The notes: a model not told the origin generated them from the letters alone. DNA of 46,244 nucleotides from Clostridia bacterium (GCA_017468385.1 JAFUIQ010000046.1:1-46244), one strand, 5' to 3'. Counted from the first letter of the stretch, positions 20,890 through 29,387 are shown. Program-made: numbers and translations.

Positions 20890-20920
20890 AAGGGCGCACA
20901 AAAGTGCGCCCTTTCTTTCT
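20890..20920 (+). terminator. Terminator of the SLH protein gene
   Basis: Hairpin with arms AAGGGCGCAC and GTGCGCCCTT around AAAA, followed by TTCTTTCT. Confidence 0.85.
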
Positions 20921-20956
20921 GCGGTATTTATTTCATAAAAAAATTTAAAATGAGTA

Positions 20957-20985
20957 TTGCTATTTTTTTTTGCCTGTGCTATAAT
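20957..20985 (+). promoter_or_regulatory. Promoter of tRNA-Leu
   Basis: TTGCTA (20957-20962), 17-base spacer with a T-tract, TATAAT (20980-20985), about 50 bases before the mature tRNA. Confidence 0.7.
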
Positions 20986-21036
20986 ATACACGGCTCGTGA
21001 GCGGATCTGTGATTATCCGTTTCGGGCATAGCAAAA

Positions 21037-21123
21037 GCCGGTGTGTTGGAATCGGCAGACGAGGTGGACTCAAAATCCATTGGTAGCAATACCGTGCGGG
21101 TTCAAGTCCCGCCACCGGCACCA
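21037..21123 (+). tRNA. tRNA-Leu (anticodon CAA)
   Basis: 87 bases with encoded CCA. The acceptor stem is GCCGGTG / CACCGGC, the discriminator base is A. The anticodon loop CTCAAAA gives anticodon CAA, reading UUG. The long variable arm (around GGTAGCAATACC) is the class II feature of leucine tRNAs, and the T-arm has GGTTCAAGTCC. It has its own promoter and terminator. Confidence 0.95.
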
Positions 21124-21163
21124 AAATACAGGCACCGTCCATAGGACGGTGCCTGTATTTTTT
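21124..21163 (+). terminator. Terminator after tRNA-Leu
   Basis: Very strong hairpin starting right after the CCA end: AAAATACAGGCACCGTCC, loop ATA, then the exact complement and a T-run. Confidence 0.9.
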
Positions 21164-21205
21164 GATTGAGACGAGTTGTGTGAATTTACGCCACATGGAG
21201 GATAT

Positions 21206-21955
21206 ATGAAAATCGGAATTATCGGATTCGGCCATTTGGGAAAAGCGCTGGTGAAAGGATTGCTGAGTGATGCCTTTGTGCGCAGAGAGAATATCTGCGT
21301 TACTGCTAAATCGCAAAAAACCAAGGAGCTGGCGCAGAGTGAATACGGAATATGTGTTTGCAGAACCAATCAAGAGCTGATTGATATATCGGATATCATT
21401 TTTATTTGCGTGCCGCCTGACGTTTTCTTTGCGGAGTTCTGCGATTGCACCCCTGTGCCGGAGAGCAAACACATCATCAGCCTTATGGCGGGCGTGACGA
21501 TTTCCAAACTGAAAAACTGTTTGGGGCAGAGCAGTATTATACGCGCCATGCCGAATCTGGGGATAGAGAGAAATGACGGTATTATTTGTTATACAGAAAC
21601 GGATAACCAATACGTTGTTGCACTTCTGGATCATCTGGGATATTCATTCTGTGTTCCCGAGGCGGACATCGAAAAGGTAACGGCATTTGCTTCCTGCGGT
21701 ATCGGTTTTGCCGCCTATATCCTGAACTGCTTTTTTGAGAAAGGGAAAGAGTTGGGTTTTTCGCCGGATGCGTCCAGGCAGATGGCGGATAATATTTTCC
21801 GAAATGCGCTGCATGCCGCAAACTATTCCGAATTGGTCGATGCCGTAGCCACAAAAGGCGGTGCGACCGAGGCCGGTATCCAGCGGTTCGATAGGCATGA
21901 CGTAAAAGAAATCATCGGAGATGCTATCGACGCCGCCCATCGCAGGATGACGTGA
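21206..21955 (+). CDS. ProC-like pyrroline-5-carboxylate reductase family protein
   Basis: A 249-residue protein of the pyrroline-5-carboxylate reductase family, which makes proline using NAD(P)H. The Rossmann start is MKIGIIGFGHLGKAL, and VIFICVPPDVF-type and IIRAMPNLG segments are as in ProC. The C-terminal signature is VATKGGATEAG, where true ProC usually has SPGGTT, and the protein is somewhat shorter than usual, so it may be a divergent ComER/ProC-like reductase. The gene is clearly AT-richer than its neighbours and lies directly after a tRNA, both hints of transfer. GGAGG precedes the ATG. No strong promoter was found between the tRNA terminator and the start. Confidence 0.75.
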   Translation: MKIGIIGFGHLGKALVKGLLSDAFVRRENICVTAKSQKTKELAQSEYGICVCRTNQELIDISDIIFICVPPDVFFAEFCDCTPVPESKHIISLMAGVTISKLKNCLGQSSIIRAMPNLGIERNDGIICYTETDNQYVVALLDHLGYSFCVPEADIEKVTAFASCGIGFAAYILNCFFEKGKELGFSPDASRQMADNIFRNALHAANYSELVDAVATKGGATEAGIQRFDRHDVKEIIGDAIDAAHRRMT

Positions 21956-21960
21956 TCCCC

Positions 21961-21989
21961 TTGCACTTTCTCTCCCCCTGTGGTATAAT
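21961..21989 (+). promoter_or_regulatory. Promoter of the glycerol-1-phosphate dehydrogenase unit
   Basis: TTGCAC (21961-21966), 17-base spacer, TATAAT (21984-21989), 33 bases before the ATG at 22022. Confidence 0.75.
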
Positions 21990-22021
21990 TTACCCATATT
22001 CATTTCCGAAGCAGGTGAATT

Positions 22022-23050
22022 ATGAAAAGCAACATACTGAAAATCGGGCAGAAGAAGATTCTGGACGTGGGTGCCACTCTCCGCGAGGCGGATATCCACG
22101 GGAAGATTCTGTACGTTTCCGACCCGATCGTAGATACATTGTACGGCCATATCGTCCGTCCCCAGATCGAATCCGTGGGACAGATCAAGGTGGACACCGT
22201 GGAACAGAATACTATCCGTTACGCCATGTCCGTGGCGGAGCGGGTCATTGCTACCGATGTGGAATGCATCGTCGGCATGGGCGGCGGACGGGTACTGGAC
22301 GTGTGCAAATATGCGGCGTTCATCGCCAAAAAGCCCTTTTTGTCCATTCCCACCACCATGGCCAACGACGGCATCGCATCTCCCATCGCCGTTCTGAAGC
22401 GGGAGGATAACAAGCCCAAAAGCCTGGGCTGTGCCATGCCCTCTATGCTGATTCTGGATACGGAACTGATCGCTACCTGTCCTCCTGCTTTGATCAAGGC
22501 GGGTATCGGCGATACTATCTCCAACTATATGGCACTGAAGGACTGGGACCTGGCGGTTTCCCGGGGCAAGGAGGTCATGAACGGTTACGCCTACATGATG
22601 TCCAAAACCTCCCTGGATGCTCTGATGAAAACCCAGTACGATTCCATCACCCCGGAGTTTCTGGATGTGCTGGCCAATTCGCTGGTGCTCTCCGGCATCG
22701 CCATGGATTTCGCCGGCAGCAGCCGACCTGTCAGCGGATCGGAGCACCTGTTCAGCCACGCGCTGGATTATTATTGCGACACCCAGAACCTTCATGGCTT
22801 CAACGTGGCGCTGGGTACCATCGCCATTCTGAAACTGATCGGCGAGGATTACACCGAGGCACTGCACTATCTGCGTAAGTTTGAGGTAGACATCAACCCG
22901 GTCCACATGGGCATCGATGAGGATACCTTTGTGTACTGCATGCAGAATGCCACAGCCATGCGAAATAACCGCTACACCTATCTGCATGAGGTGGACCTGA
23001 ATACTGCCGTATTGCAGAGACTGTATCGGGATCTGCTGACGGAGCTGTAA
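22022..23050 (+). CDS. sn-glycerol-1-phosphate dehydrogenase family protein (AraM/EgsA-like)
   Basis: Member of the iron-type alcohol dehydrogenase superfamily closest in appearance to sn-glycerol-1-phosphate dehydrogenase, which reduces dihydroxyacetone phosphate with NAD(P)H. The nucleotide region is VGMGGGRVLDVCKYAA, followed by the characteristic IPTTMANDGIASP. Metal ligands are likely Asp in KAGIGDTISNY and His in SGSEHLFSHALD and NLHGFNVALG. The 342 residues are close to archaeal enzymes and shorter than Bacillus AraM. The stop is one base before the next gene, so both are tightly linked and probably serve one pathway that activates glycerol-1-phosphate or a similar polyol phosphate. 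Confidence 0.85.
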   Translation: MKSNILKIGQKKILDVGATLREADIHGKILYVSDPIVDTLYGHIVRPQIESVGQIKVDTVEQNTIRYAMSVAERVIATDVECIVGMGGGRVLDVCKYAAFIAKKPFLSIPTTMANDGIASPIAVLKREDNKPKSLGCAMPSMLILDTELIATCPPALIKAGIGDTISNYMALKDWDLAVSRGKEVMNGYAYMMSKTSLDALMKTQYDSITPEFLDVLANSLVLSGIAMDFAGSSRPVSGSEHLFSHALDYYCDTQNLHGFNVALGTIAILKLIGEDYTEALHYLRKFEVDINPVHMGIDEDTFVYCMQNATAMRNNRYTYLHEVDLNTAVLQRLYRDLLTEL

Positions 23051-23051
23051 T

Positions 23052-23774
23052 ATGAAAGCGTTGATTTTAGCGGCCGGTTTGGGTTCACGGCTGGCGCCTC
23101 TGACGGATCATCTGCCTAAATCTTTGGTGGAAGTAAACGGCACGCCCATTCTCATGAAGCAGATCGAGAATCTGCACGAAAACGGCATCACCGATATCAC
23201 CGTGGTGTCCGGCTATCTTTCCCCTGTGCTGGCCTCCGCTGTGGGCGGGAAATATCCGGAAATCCGGATTATCGAGAGCGTAGACTACGCCGCCACCAAC
23301 AATATGTATTCCGCCTATCTGGCAAGAGACCGTATGGCGGGCGAGCCGTTTCTCATGATGAATGCCGACGTGTTCTTTGACGCATCGGTGATCCGCGCTC
23401 TCCTGGATTGCCCCTCCCCCGATGCTATCGTCGTGGACGTGGGACAGTATCGGGAGGAATCCATGAAGGTAACGCAGAGGGACGGCAAACTGACGGCCAT
23501 ATCCAAAGCCATCCCGCCGGAGCAGGCACTTGGCTGCTCCATCGATGTGTATAAATTCTCCCCCCGGGGCGGCGAGGCCTTCTTCGCCCGGTGCGAGGAA
23601 TACATCGTCCGAAAAAACGACCGCAGGCAGTGGAGCGAGGTGGCACTGAACGATATCCTCCCCCATGTGGATTTTCAGGCCTGCCCCGTGTCGGGCCGAT
23701 GGTTTGAAATTGACAATCTTGATGATCTTGCGTCCGCCCAGAAACTGTTCGCGGACACGGCATATACCCAGTAA
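23052..23774 (+). CDS. Sugar-phosphate/alcohol-phosphate nucleotidyltransferase (LicC-like)
   Basis: A 240-residue nucleotidyltransferase of the GT-A fold, like LicC choline-phosphate cytidylyltransferase and related enzymes. The nucleotide-binding start is LAAGLGSRLAPLTDHLPKSL (GxGxR and PK), the first metal-binding Asp lies in LMMNADVFFD, and the C-terminal acidic motif is FEIDNLDDLASAQ. It transfers a nucleotide from CTP or another NTP to a phosphorylated small molecule. Fused in expression to a glycerol-1-phosphate dehydrogenase (one-base gap), it may make CDP- or NDP-glycerol; choline phosphate is the main alternative. No choline kinase is seen nearby. Confidence 0.85.
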   Translation: MKALILAAGLGSRLAPLTDHLPKSLVEVNGTPILMKQIENLHENGITDITVVSGYLSPVLASAVGGKYPEIRIIESVDYAATNNMYSAYLARDRMAGEPFLMMNADVFFDASVIRALLDCPSPDAIVVDVGQYREESMKVTQRDGKLTAISKAIPPEQALGCSIDVYKFSPRGGEAFFARCEEYIVRKNDRRQWSEVALNDILPHVDFQACPVSGRWFEIDNLDDLASAQKLFADTAYTQ

Positions 23775-23788
23775 CGAAAGGAATCCCC

Positions 23789-24853
23789 ATGAAAACCGTA
23801 AACACCAAACGTACCCTGAAAGAAATCCTCAAGCACTACGCCAAACGCTATTTTATCGACGCCATGGGTGCCATGGCGCAGGGCCTGTTCGCCTCGCTGC
23901 TCATCGGTACCATTCTGAATACGCTGGGAACCCAGCTGCACGTTCCGCTTCTGGCGGAAATCGGCAACTACGCCAAGGGCGTGTCCGGTGCCGCCATGGC
24001 CGTGGCCATCGGCTATTCGCTGAAAGCGTCACCGCTGGTGCTGTTTTCCCTTATCGCCGTAGGCACTGCTGCCAACGGCATGGGTGGAGCAGGCGGCCCC
24101 TTGGCCGTGTTCTTTATCGCCATCATCGCCGCGGAATTGGGACAGCTGGTCAGCAAAAAGACCAAGATCGACATTCTCGTCACTCCCACCGTGACCATCG
24201 TTTCCGGTACGCTTCTGTCCTATTTCTGCGCCTCCGCTATAGGCGAGGCGGCCCGCGCCTGCGGCCACTTCATCGTATGGGCCACAGAATTGCAGCCGTT
24301 CCTCATGGGCGTGATCGTATCCGTGGTGGTGGGCATCGTTCTGACTTTGCCCATCAGCAGTGCGGCCATCTGCCATTCCTTTGGCCTGATCGGCTTGGCC
24401 GGCGGCGCTGCCGTGGCCGGATGCTGTGCCCAGATGATCGGCTTTGCCGTCATCAGCTTCCGGGAGAATAAATGGGGCGGCCTGGTTGCCCAGGGATTGG
24501 GCACCTCCATGCTCCAGATTCCCAACATCATCCGCAATCCCCGGGTGTGGATCGCACCCACCCTGGCATCTGCCATAACCGGCCCCCTGGCTACCTGCGT
24601 GTTCAAAATGCAGATGAACGGTGAAGCCATCGCCAGCGGCATGGGCACTTGCGGCTTCGTGGGCCAGATCGGTGTCTACACCGGATGGCTGAGTGATATA
24701 GCCGCGGGTGTGAAGGATTCCATCACCGTGATGGACTGGGCGGGACTGATCCTTATCTGTTTCGTTTTGCCCGGTATTTTGTCCTGGATCATCCACGCAG
24801 GCCTTCGCCGGATCGGCTGGGTGAAGGACGGAGATCTGAAACTGGAAGTGTAA
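23789..24853 (+). CDS. PTS EIIC-like membrane protein (PfoR / PTS_EIIC_2 family)
   Basis: A 354-residue integral membrane protein with about nine or ten hydrophobic segments and glycine-rich loops (TAANGMGGAGGPLAVF, IGLAGGAAVAG). It resembles the PTS_EIIC_2 family that includes PfoR of Clostridium perfringens. No IIA or IIB domain is present here, so phosphotransferase-type uptake is not proven. GAAAGGA lies before the ATG, 14 bases after the nucleotidyltransferase stop. It is probably the third gene of the glycerol-1-phosphate unit and may move a substrate or product of it. Confidence 0.75.
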   Translation: MKTVNTKRTLKEILKHYAKRYFIDAMGAMAQGLFASLLIGTILNTLGTQLHVPLLAEIGNYAKGVSGAAMAVAIGYSLKASPLVLFSLIAVGTAANGMGGAGGPLAVFFIAIIAAELGQLVSKKTKIDILVTPTVTIVSGTLLSYFCASAIGEAARACGHFIVWATELQPFLMGVIVSVVVGIVLTLPISSAAICHSFGLIGLAGGAAVAGCCAQMIGFAVISFRENKWGGLVAQGLGTSMLQIPNIIRNPRVWIAPTLASAITGPLATCVFKMQMNGEAIASGMGTCGFVGQIGVYTGWLSDIAAGVKDSITVMDWAGLILICFVLPGILSWIIHAGLRRIGWVKDGDLKLEV

Positions 24854-24882
24854 AGAAAATTCCCCCGATTTTTCAACCCTTC

Positions 24883-24911
24883 TTGACAAACGTGTCTTTA
24901 TCTGTTATACT
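24883..24911 (+). promoter_or_regulatory. Promoter of the ZTP-riboswitch operon
   Basis: Consensus TTGACA (24883-24888), 17-base spacer, TATACT (24906-24911), placing the transcript start just before the riboswitch. Confidence 0.85.
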
Positions 24912-24923
24912 GACATTGTTAAA

Positions 24924-25026
24924 GAACTGCAGTTGCTGGCGGATAAGTGGAGTACACCACGTGTGGCTGCAGAATAACTATGCCGACCGCCTGGGCAATC
25001 CTGCACGATACAGGGTTGCCCTTTTT
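24924..25026 (+). promoter_or_regulatory. ZTP/ZMP (pfl) riboswitch with terminator
   Basis: The pfl/ZTP aptamer senses ZMP/ZTP, the purine intermediate that builds up when 10-formyl-THF is scarce. P1 is formed by CTGCAG at 24927-24932 and 24967-24972, P2 by GTGG/CCAC around 24947-24960, and the conserved P3 block GCCGACCGCCTGGGCA covers 24982-24997. The GGGCAA of this block is also the first arm of the intrinsic terminator, the arrangement expected for a switch that turns genes on when ligand binds. Downstream genes (formate channel, IMP cyclohydrolase, formate-THF ligase) fit the known regulon. Confidence 0.9.
24993..25026 (+). terminator. Riboswitch expression-platform terminator
   Basis: Arms GGGCAATCCTG and CAGGGTTGCCC pair over 11 positions with one G-T pair, followed by TTTTT. 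The left arm overlaps the aptamer P3 segment, so ligand binding and termination exclude each other. Confidence 0.85.
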
Positions 25027-25047
25027 GATTCTTAGGAGGATACACGT

Positions 25048-25677
25048 ATGAAATCAGACTTTGTTCGTTCCGTGCGCCATTCCTTTTTTCTGGCTGTCGC
25101 CGCCGGTGTCTTCATCGGCGTGGGCGGAAGTGTTTTGCTTTCCTGCGACAATCGCTACATCGGTGCGACGCTGTTCGCCATCGCACTTCTGGCCATCTGC
25201 ACCCTGGGACTGTACCTGTTCACCGGTAAGATCGGCTATATTTGGAACAGCCATACCGTCACCGACGTGACTTGCGTGGTGGTCGGTTTCCTCGGCAATA
25301 TGGCGGGCACCTGGCTCAGCGCCACGGCTCTGCGCTTCTCCCGCGCCCCGCTGATCGATGTGGTCCGCCCCATGGTAGATGCCAAACTGGCGCAGGCTCC
25401 CTTGCAGAGCGTTTTGACCGGTATCTTCTGCGGACTGCTTATGTACACAGCGGTGGCCATCTACAAAGAGAAAAGCACCCATCTGGGCATCCTGTTTTGC
25501 GTGCCTGTGTTCATCCTGGCCGGATTTGAGCATTCCATCGCCAATCTGTTTTACTTCTTCCTGGCGGGCGAGTATTCGCTCCGCGGCGTGGGATTCATTC
25601 TTCTCGTAGTACTCGGCAACACCGTCGGAGGCATGCTTTTGCCCGCACTCCGCACCTTTGCCGGCGAAAATAAATAA
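25048..25677 (+). CDS. Formate/nitrite transporter (FNT) family channel
   Basis: A 209-residue membrane protein with six hydrophobic segments, fitting the FNT family of pentameric channels for formate and similar anions. The family motif FEHSIANLFYF contains the conserved channel His, and the last segment has LGNTVGGMLLP. It is shorter than most FNT members (about 260-290), mainly at the N-terminus. AGGAGG precedes the ATG. As the first gene after a ZTP riboswitch and upstream of formate-THF ligase, formate is a much better guess than nitrite; it probably takes formate up for 10-formyl-THF synthesis. Confidence 0.85.
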   Translation: MKSDFVRSVRHSFFLAVAAGVFIGVGGSVLLSCDNRYIGATLFAIALLAICTLGLYLFTGKIGYIWNSHTVTDVTCVVVGFLGNMAGTWLSATALRFSRAPLIDVVRPMVDAKLAQAPLQSVLTGIFCGLLMYTAVAIYKEKSTHLGILFCVPVFILAGFEHSIANLFYFFLAGEYSLRGVGFILLVVLGNTVGGMLLPALRTFAGENK

Positions 25678-25706
25678 TATTACATTTACATACTCTGGAG
25701 GTAATC

Positions 25707-26426
25707 ATGAGCGTTTACAAGTGCCTGTCTTTGTCGGAGATTCTTGCAGCCAATACATACCCCGGCCGCGGCATCGTGGTGGGTATGAGCGCGGATAAGA
25801 AGTACGCAGTTTCCGCATACTTTATCATGGGCCGCAGCGAGAACAGCCGCAACCGCGTGTTCATCGAGGAGGGCGAGGAAGTGATCATCCATCCCTTCGA
25901 TGCATCCAAGGTGGAGGATCCGTCCCTCATCATTTATTCCCCCATCCGTAAATATGAGAACAACCTGATCGTCACCAACGGCGATCAGACCGATACCGTA
26001 TACGACGGCCTTGTGGCAGGGAAGAGTTTTTCCGATGCTCTCACCGCCCGCTGCTTTGAGCCGGATGCTCCCAACTTCACCCCCCGCATCAGCGCTATGC
26101 TGACCTTCGCGGACAGCGCATTCACCTACCAGATGAGCATCCTCAAGAGCGCGGATGCCGAGGGCAGCGCCTGCAACCGCTATACCTTTGCTTACGCTCC
26201 CATCGCCGGTGTGGGCCATTTCCTCCACACTTACAACTGCGACGGCAATCCCATTCCCACCTTTACCGGTGAGCCGGAGCGTGTAACCATTTCCGGCGAC
26301 ATCGATGCCTTCACGAAGGAAATCTGGGAAAACCTGAACGAGAAGAACAAGATTTCTTTGTACGTTCGCTTTACCGATCTTGCCACCGGCAAGACCGAAA
26401 ACCGTATGATCAATAAAAATACATGA
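25707..26426 (+). CDS. IMP cyclohydrolase (PurO-like)
   Basis: A 239-residue protein of the archaeal-type IMP cyclohydrolase family (PurO, PF07826-like), which closes the ring of FAICAR to give IMP, the last purine step. The hallmark is near the N-terminus: YPGRGIVVGMSADKKY and AYFIMGRSENSRNRVF. The usual bacterial PurH is bifunctional; a separate cyclohydrolase implies an AICAR formyltransferase elsewhere in the genome. A TGGAGG ribosome site precedes the ATG. It lies 29 bases after the FNT gene and 11 bases before fhs under ZTP control, which strongly supports the assignment. Confidence 0.87.
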   Translation: MSVYKCLSLSEILAANTYPGRGIVVGMSADKKYAVSAYFIMGRSENSRNRVFIEEGEEVIIHPFDASKVEDPSLIIYSPIRKYENNLIVTNGDQTDTVYDGLVAGKSFSDALTARCFEPDAPNFTPRISAMLTFADSAFTYQMSILKSADAEGSACNRYTFAYAPIAGVGHFLHTYNCDGNPIPTFTGEPERVTISGDIDAFTKEIWENLNEKNKISLYVRFTDLATGKTENRMINKNT

Positions 26427-26437
26427 GGTGAAAGAAC

Positions 26438-28111
26438 ATGGCATACTTGAGTGATATTGAAATTGCCCAGTCCATTACGATGCGCCCCATTTCCGAGATT
26501 GCGGAAAAAGCCGGTATTGAAGACAAATATGTGGAGCAGTACGGCAAGTACAAAGCAAAAATCGATCTGTCTCTTCTGAAAGATAAGAAAAATCCCGATG
26601 GAAAACTGGTTCTCGTAACCGCCATCACTCCCACCCCCGCCGGTGAAGGTAAGACCACCACCACCATCGGCCTGGCCGACGGCCTTGCCAAGATCGGCAA
26701 GAACGTCATGGTCGCTCTCCGTGAGCCTTCCCTTGGCCCCGTGTTCGGCGTTAAGGGCGGTGCCGCCGGCGGCGGATATGCTCAGGTCGTTCCCATGGAG
26801 GATATCAACCTCCACTTTACCGGTGACTTCCACGCCATCGGCGCCGCAAACAATTTGCTGGCCGCTATGCTGGATAACCACATCTACCAGGGCAACGCCC
26901 TGAATATCGATCCCCGCCGCATCACCTGGAAGCGCTGCGTGGATATGAACGACCGTCAGCTTCGCTTCGTGACCGACGGTCTGGGCGGCCGTGTCAACGG
27001 CGTGCCCCGCGAGGACGGATACGATATCACCGTTGCCTCCGAGATCATGGCTGTATTGTGCCTGGCCAACTCCATCGCCGATCTGAAGGATCGCCTGTCC
27101 CGCATCATCGTGGGCTATACCTATAAGGAAGAGCCAGTAACCGCCGGTCAGCTCAATGCCCACGGCGCCATGGCCGCCCTTCTGAAGGATGCTCTGAAGC
27201 CCAATCTGGTACAGACTCTGGAAGGCACTCCCGCTTTCGTACACGGCGGTCCCTTCGCCAATATCGCCCACGGATGCAACTCCGTGATCGCCACCAAGAT
27301 GGCTATGAAGATGGCGGATTATGCCATCACCGAGGCCGGCTTCGGTGCCGACTTGGGTGCAGAGAAGTTCCTTGACATCAAGTGCCGCTATGCCGGCCTG
27401 ACTCCCTCCGCTGTCGTTGTGGTAGCCACCGTTCGCGCACTGAAGATGCACGGCGGCGTGCCGAAGACCGAACTGGGAGAGGAGAATCTGGAGGCTCTTG
27501 CCAAGGGCCTGCCCAACCTGCTCCGCCACGTTTCCAATATCCACGACGTATACGGCCTGCCCACCGTGGTGGCTGTGAACCGTTTCCCCACCGATACGGA
27601 GGCCGAACTCAATCTGGTTATCGAGAAATGCCGTGAGTTGGGCGTCAACACCGTTCTGTCCGAGGTTTGGGGCAAGGGCGGCGACGGCGGCGTAGAATTG
27701 GCCAAAGCCGTTGTGGAACTGTGCGAGCAGCCCGGCGACTTCCAGTTCAGCTACGAACTGGATCTGCCCATCGCCGAGAAGATCGAGAAGCTGGTGAAGC
27801 GCGTCTATCGCGGCAGCGGCATCTCCATCATGCCCCAGGCCAAGAAGCAGATCGATCAGCTCACCGCGCTTGGATTTGATAAATTGCCCATCTGCGTGGC
27901 CAAGACCCAGTACAGCTTCTCCGATGATCCCACCAAGCTGGGCGCACCGGAAGATTTCACCGTAACCGTTAAGAACGTGAAGGTGTCCGCCGGTGCCGGC
28001 TTCATCGTGGTGCTCACCGGTGATATCATGACCATGCCCGGTCTGCCGAAGGTTCCGGCCGCGGAGCGCATCGACGTGTCCGATGACGGCGTGATCAGCG
28101 GTCTGTTCTGA
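26438..28111 (+). CDS. fhs: Formate--tetrahydrofolate ligase
   Basis: Fhs makes 10-formyl-THF from formate, THF and ATP in the cytoplasm, supplying purine synthesis and, in acetogens, the Wood-Ljungdahl methyl branch. The 557 residues fit the family. The nucleotide loop is [16 protein letters not shown], followed by [21 protein letters not shown] and the later LDNHIYQGN and [13 protein letters not shown] blocks, all characteristic. GAGGTGA precedes the ATG. It is the last gene of the ZTP-regulated unit and ends at a terminator. No other Wood-Ljungdahl genes are in the window, so a purine role is favoured here. Confidence 0.97.
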   Translation: MAYLSDIEIAQSITMRPISEIAEKAGIEDKYVEQYGKYKAKIDLSLLKDKKNPDGKLVLVTAITPTPAGEGKTTTTIGLADGLAKIGKNVMVALREPSLGPVFGVKGGAAGGGYAQVVPMEDINLHFTGDFHAIGAANNLLAAMLDNHIYQGNALNIDPRRITWKRCVDMNDRQLRFVTDGLGGRVNGVPREDGYDITVASEIMAVLCLANSIADLKDRLSRIIVGYTYKEEPVTAGQLNAHGAMAALLKDALKPNLVQTLEGTPAFVHGGPFANIAHGCNSVIATKMAMKMADYAITEAGFGADLGAEKFLDIKCRYAGLTPSAVVVVATVRALKMHGGVPKTELGEENLEALAKGLPNLLRHVSNIHDVYGLPTVVAVNRFPTDTEAELNLVIEKCRELGVNTVLSEVWGKGGDGGVELAKAVVELCEQPGDFQFSYELDLPIAEKIEKLVKRVYRGSGISIMPQAKKQIDQLTALGFDKLPICVAKTQYSFSDDPTKLGAPEDFTVTVKNVKVSAGAGFIVVLTGDIMTMPGLPKVPAAERIDVSDDGVISGLF

Positions 28112-28124
28112 TTTCTCACAATAG

Positions 28125-28160
28125 GAAAGCCGTGCAAAAGCGCGGCTTTCTCTTTTTCTC
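28125..28160 (+). terminator. Terminator of the ZTP-regulated operon
   Basis: Arms GAAAGCCGTGC and GCGCGGCTTTC around AAAA, followed by TCTTTTTCTC. Confidence 0.85.
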
Positions 28161-28168
28161 TCCCATCC

Positions 28169-28197
28169 TTGACACAATTCTTTCCTTGATGTATAAT
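28169..28197 (+). promoter_or_regulatory. Promoter of trpS
   Basis: Exact consensus TTGACA (28169-28174), 17-base spacer, TATAAT (28192-28197), leaving a leader of under 30 bases before the ATG at 28231. Confidence 0.88.
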
Positions 28198-28230
28198 AAT
28201 AGGAAAGTCACTTATGAAAAGGACACCGCT

Positions 28231-29235
28231 ATGTATAAGGATAAAAAAGTTGTATTTTCCGGCGTGCAGCCGTCCGGTGTACTCACCATCGGCAACTACC
28301 TGGGCGCCATCCATAATTTCGCCTCCTTCTCCGAGCAGTATCGCTGCTACTACTGCGTGGTGGATATGCATGCCATCACCGTTCGCCAGAACCCGGCAGA
28401 ACTGCGCCGCCGCACCTACGAGACGCTGGCCTTGTATATGGCCTGCGGCCTGGATCCCGAAAAGAACGTGCTGTTCGTGCAGAGCCACGTTTCCGCCCAT
28501 GCGGAGCTGGGATGGATTCTCGATTGCTATACCATGTTCGGTGAGTTGTCCCGCATGACCCAGTTCAAGGACAAGAGCGCGAAAAACGCCGATAACATCA
28601 ACGCCGGCCTGTTCACCTATCCCTCGTTGATGGCGGCGGATATCCTTCTGTATCAGACGGAATTGGTGCCCGTGGGCAGTGATCAGAAGCAGCATCTGGA
28701 GCTGGCGCGTGACATTGCTACCCGCTTCAACGGCGTGTACGGCGATACTTTTGTGGTGCCGGAAGGATTTATTCCCAAGGCGGCCGCCCGGGTTATGTCC
28801 CTGGCCGATCCCACCAAGAAGATGAGCAAATCCGACGAGAACGAAAATGCAGTGGTCCGCATCCTGGATCCCCGCGATGTGATCCTGCGCAAGTTCAAGC
28901 GTGCCGTCACCGACTCCGGCAGCGAAGTGCGCCGCGGCGAGGGCAAGGCAGGTATTGAAAATCTCATGTCCATCTATGGCGTGTTCGCCGGTAAGAGTAT
29001 GGACGAGGTGGAAAAGGAATTTGAGGGCAAGGGCTACGGCGTGTTCAAGGAAGCCGTCGGCGAGGTCTGTGCCGATGCACTCGCTCCCATCCAGAGCGAA
29101 TTTACCCGCCTGATGAACGACAAAGCCTATTTGGAGAAGGTTATGGCGGACGGAGCCGCCCAGGCAGCTCACGACACTCTGCGCACCATGTCCAAGGTGC
29201 GCCGCAAGATCGGATTCACCGAAATCAAGCGATAA
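28231..29235 (+). CDS. trpS: Tryptophanyl-tRNA synthetase
   Basis: Class I aminoacyl-tRNA synthetase that charges tRNA-Trp. The 334-residue protein has the HIGH-type motif in GVQPSGVLTIGNYLGA, then the Trp-binding segment, the DQKQHLELARDIATRFN block and the KMSKS loop in DPTKKMSKSDEN. The start at 28231 is supported by AAAAGG upstream and by family alignment; the open frame extends farther but would cover the promoter. It is a single-gene unit with its own consensus promoter and terminator, and the leader is too short for the T-box that controls many Firmicutes synthetase genes. Confidence 0.97.
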   Translation: MYKDKKVVFSGVQPSGVLTIGNYLGAIHNFASFSEQYRCYYCVVDMHAITVRQNPAELRRRTYETLALYMACGLDPEKNVLFVQSHVSAHAELGWILDCYTMFGELSRMTQFKDKSAKNADNINAGLFTYPSLMAADILLYQTELVPVGSDQKQHLELARDIATRFNGVYGDTFVVPEGFIPKAAARVMSLADPTKKMSKSDENENAVVRILDPRDVILRKFKRAVTDSGSEVRRGEGKAGIENLMSIYGVFAGKSMDEVEKEFEGKGYGVFKEAVGEVCADALAPIQSEFTRLMNDKAYLEKVMADGAAQAAHDTLRTMSKVRRKIGFTEIKR

Positions 29236-29247
29236 TCTGACAAACAT

Positions 29248-29288
29248 AAAACACGGAGATGCGAGAGCATCTCCGTGTTTTGTTTGTG
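29248..29288. terminator. Terminator after trpS, also facing the ABC exporter genes
   Basis: Arms AAAACACGGAGATGC and GCATCTCCGTGTTTT around GAGA, followed by GTTTG. The symmetric A/T flanks allow use from both directions. Confidence 0.85.
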
Positions 29289-29387
29289 TTGCTTCGATGG
29301 TTAAACCCTTGGAAAATTTTCCGACAGGGAAATTCTCGCGCACTTGCCGGATGTCGTACGATTGAAGCTAAAGAATATGCAAGTGCA

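Noticed and set aside
21037-21955. Integrated element bounded by a tRNA-Leu attachment site
   Set aside because: No integrase and no direct repeat of the tRNA 3' end were seen downstream; only GC content and position hint at transfer.
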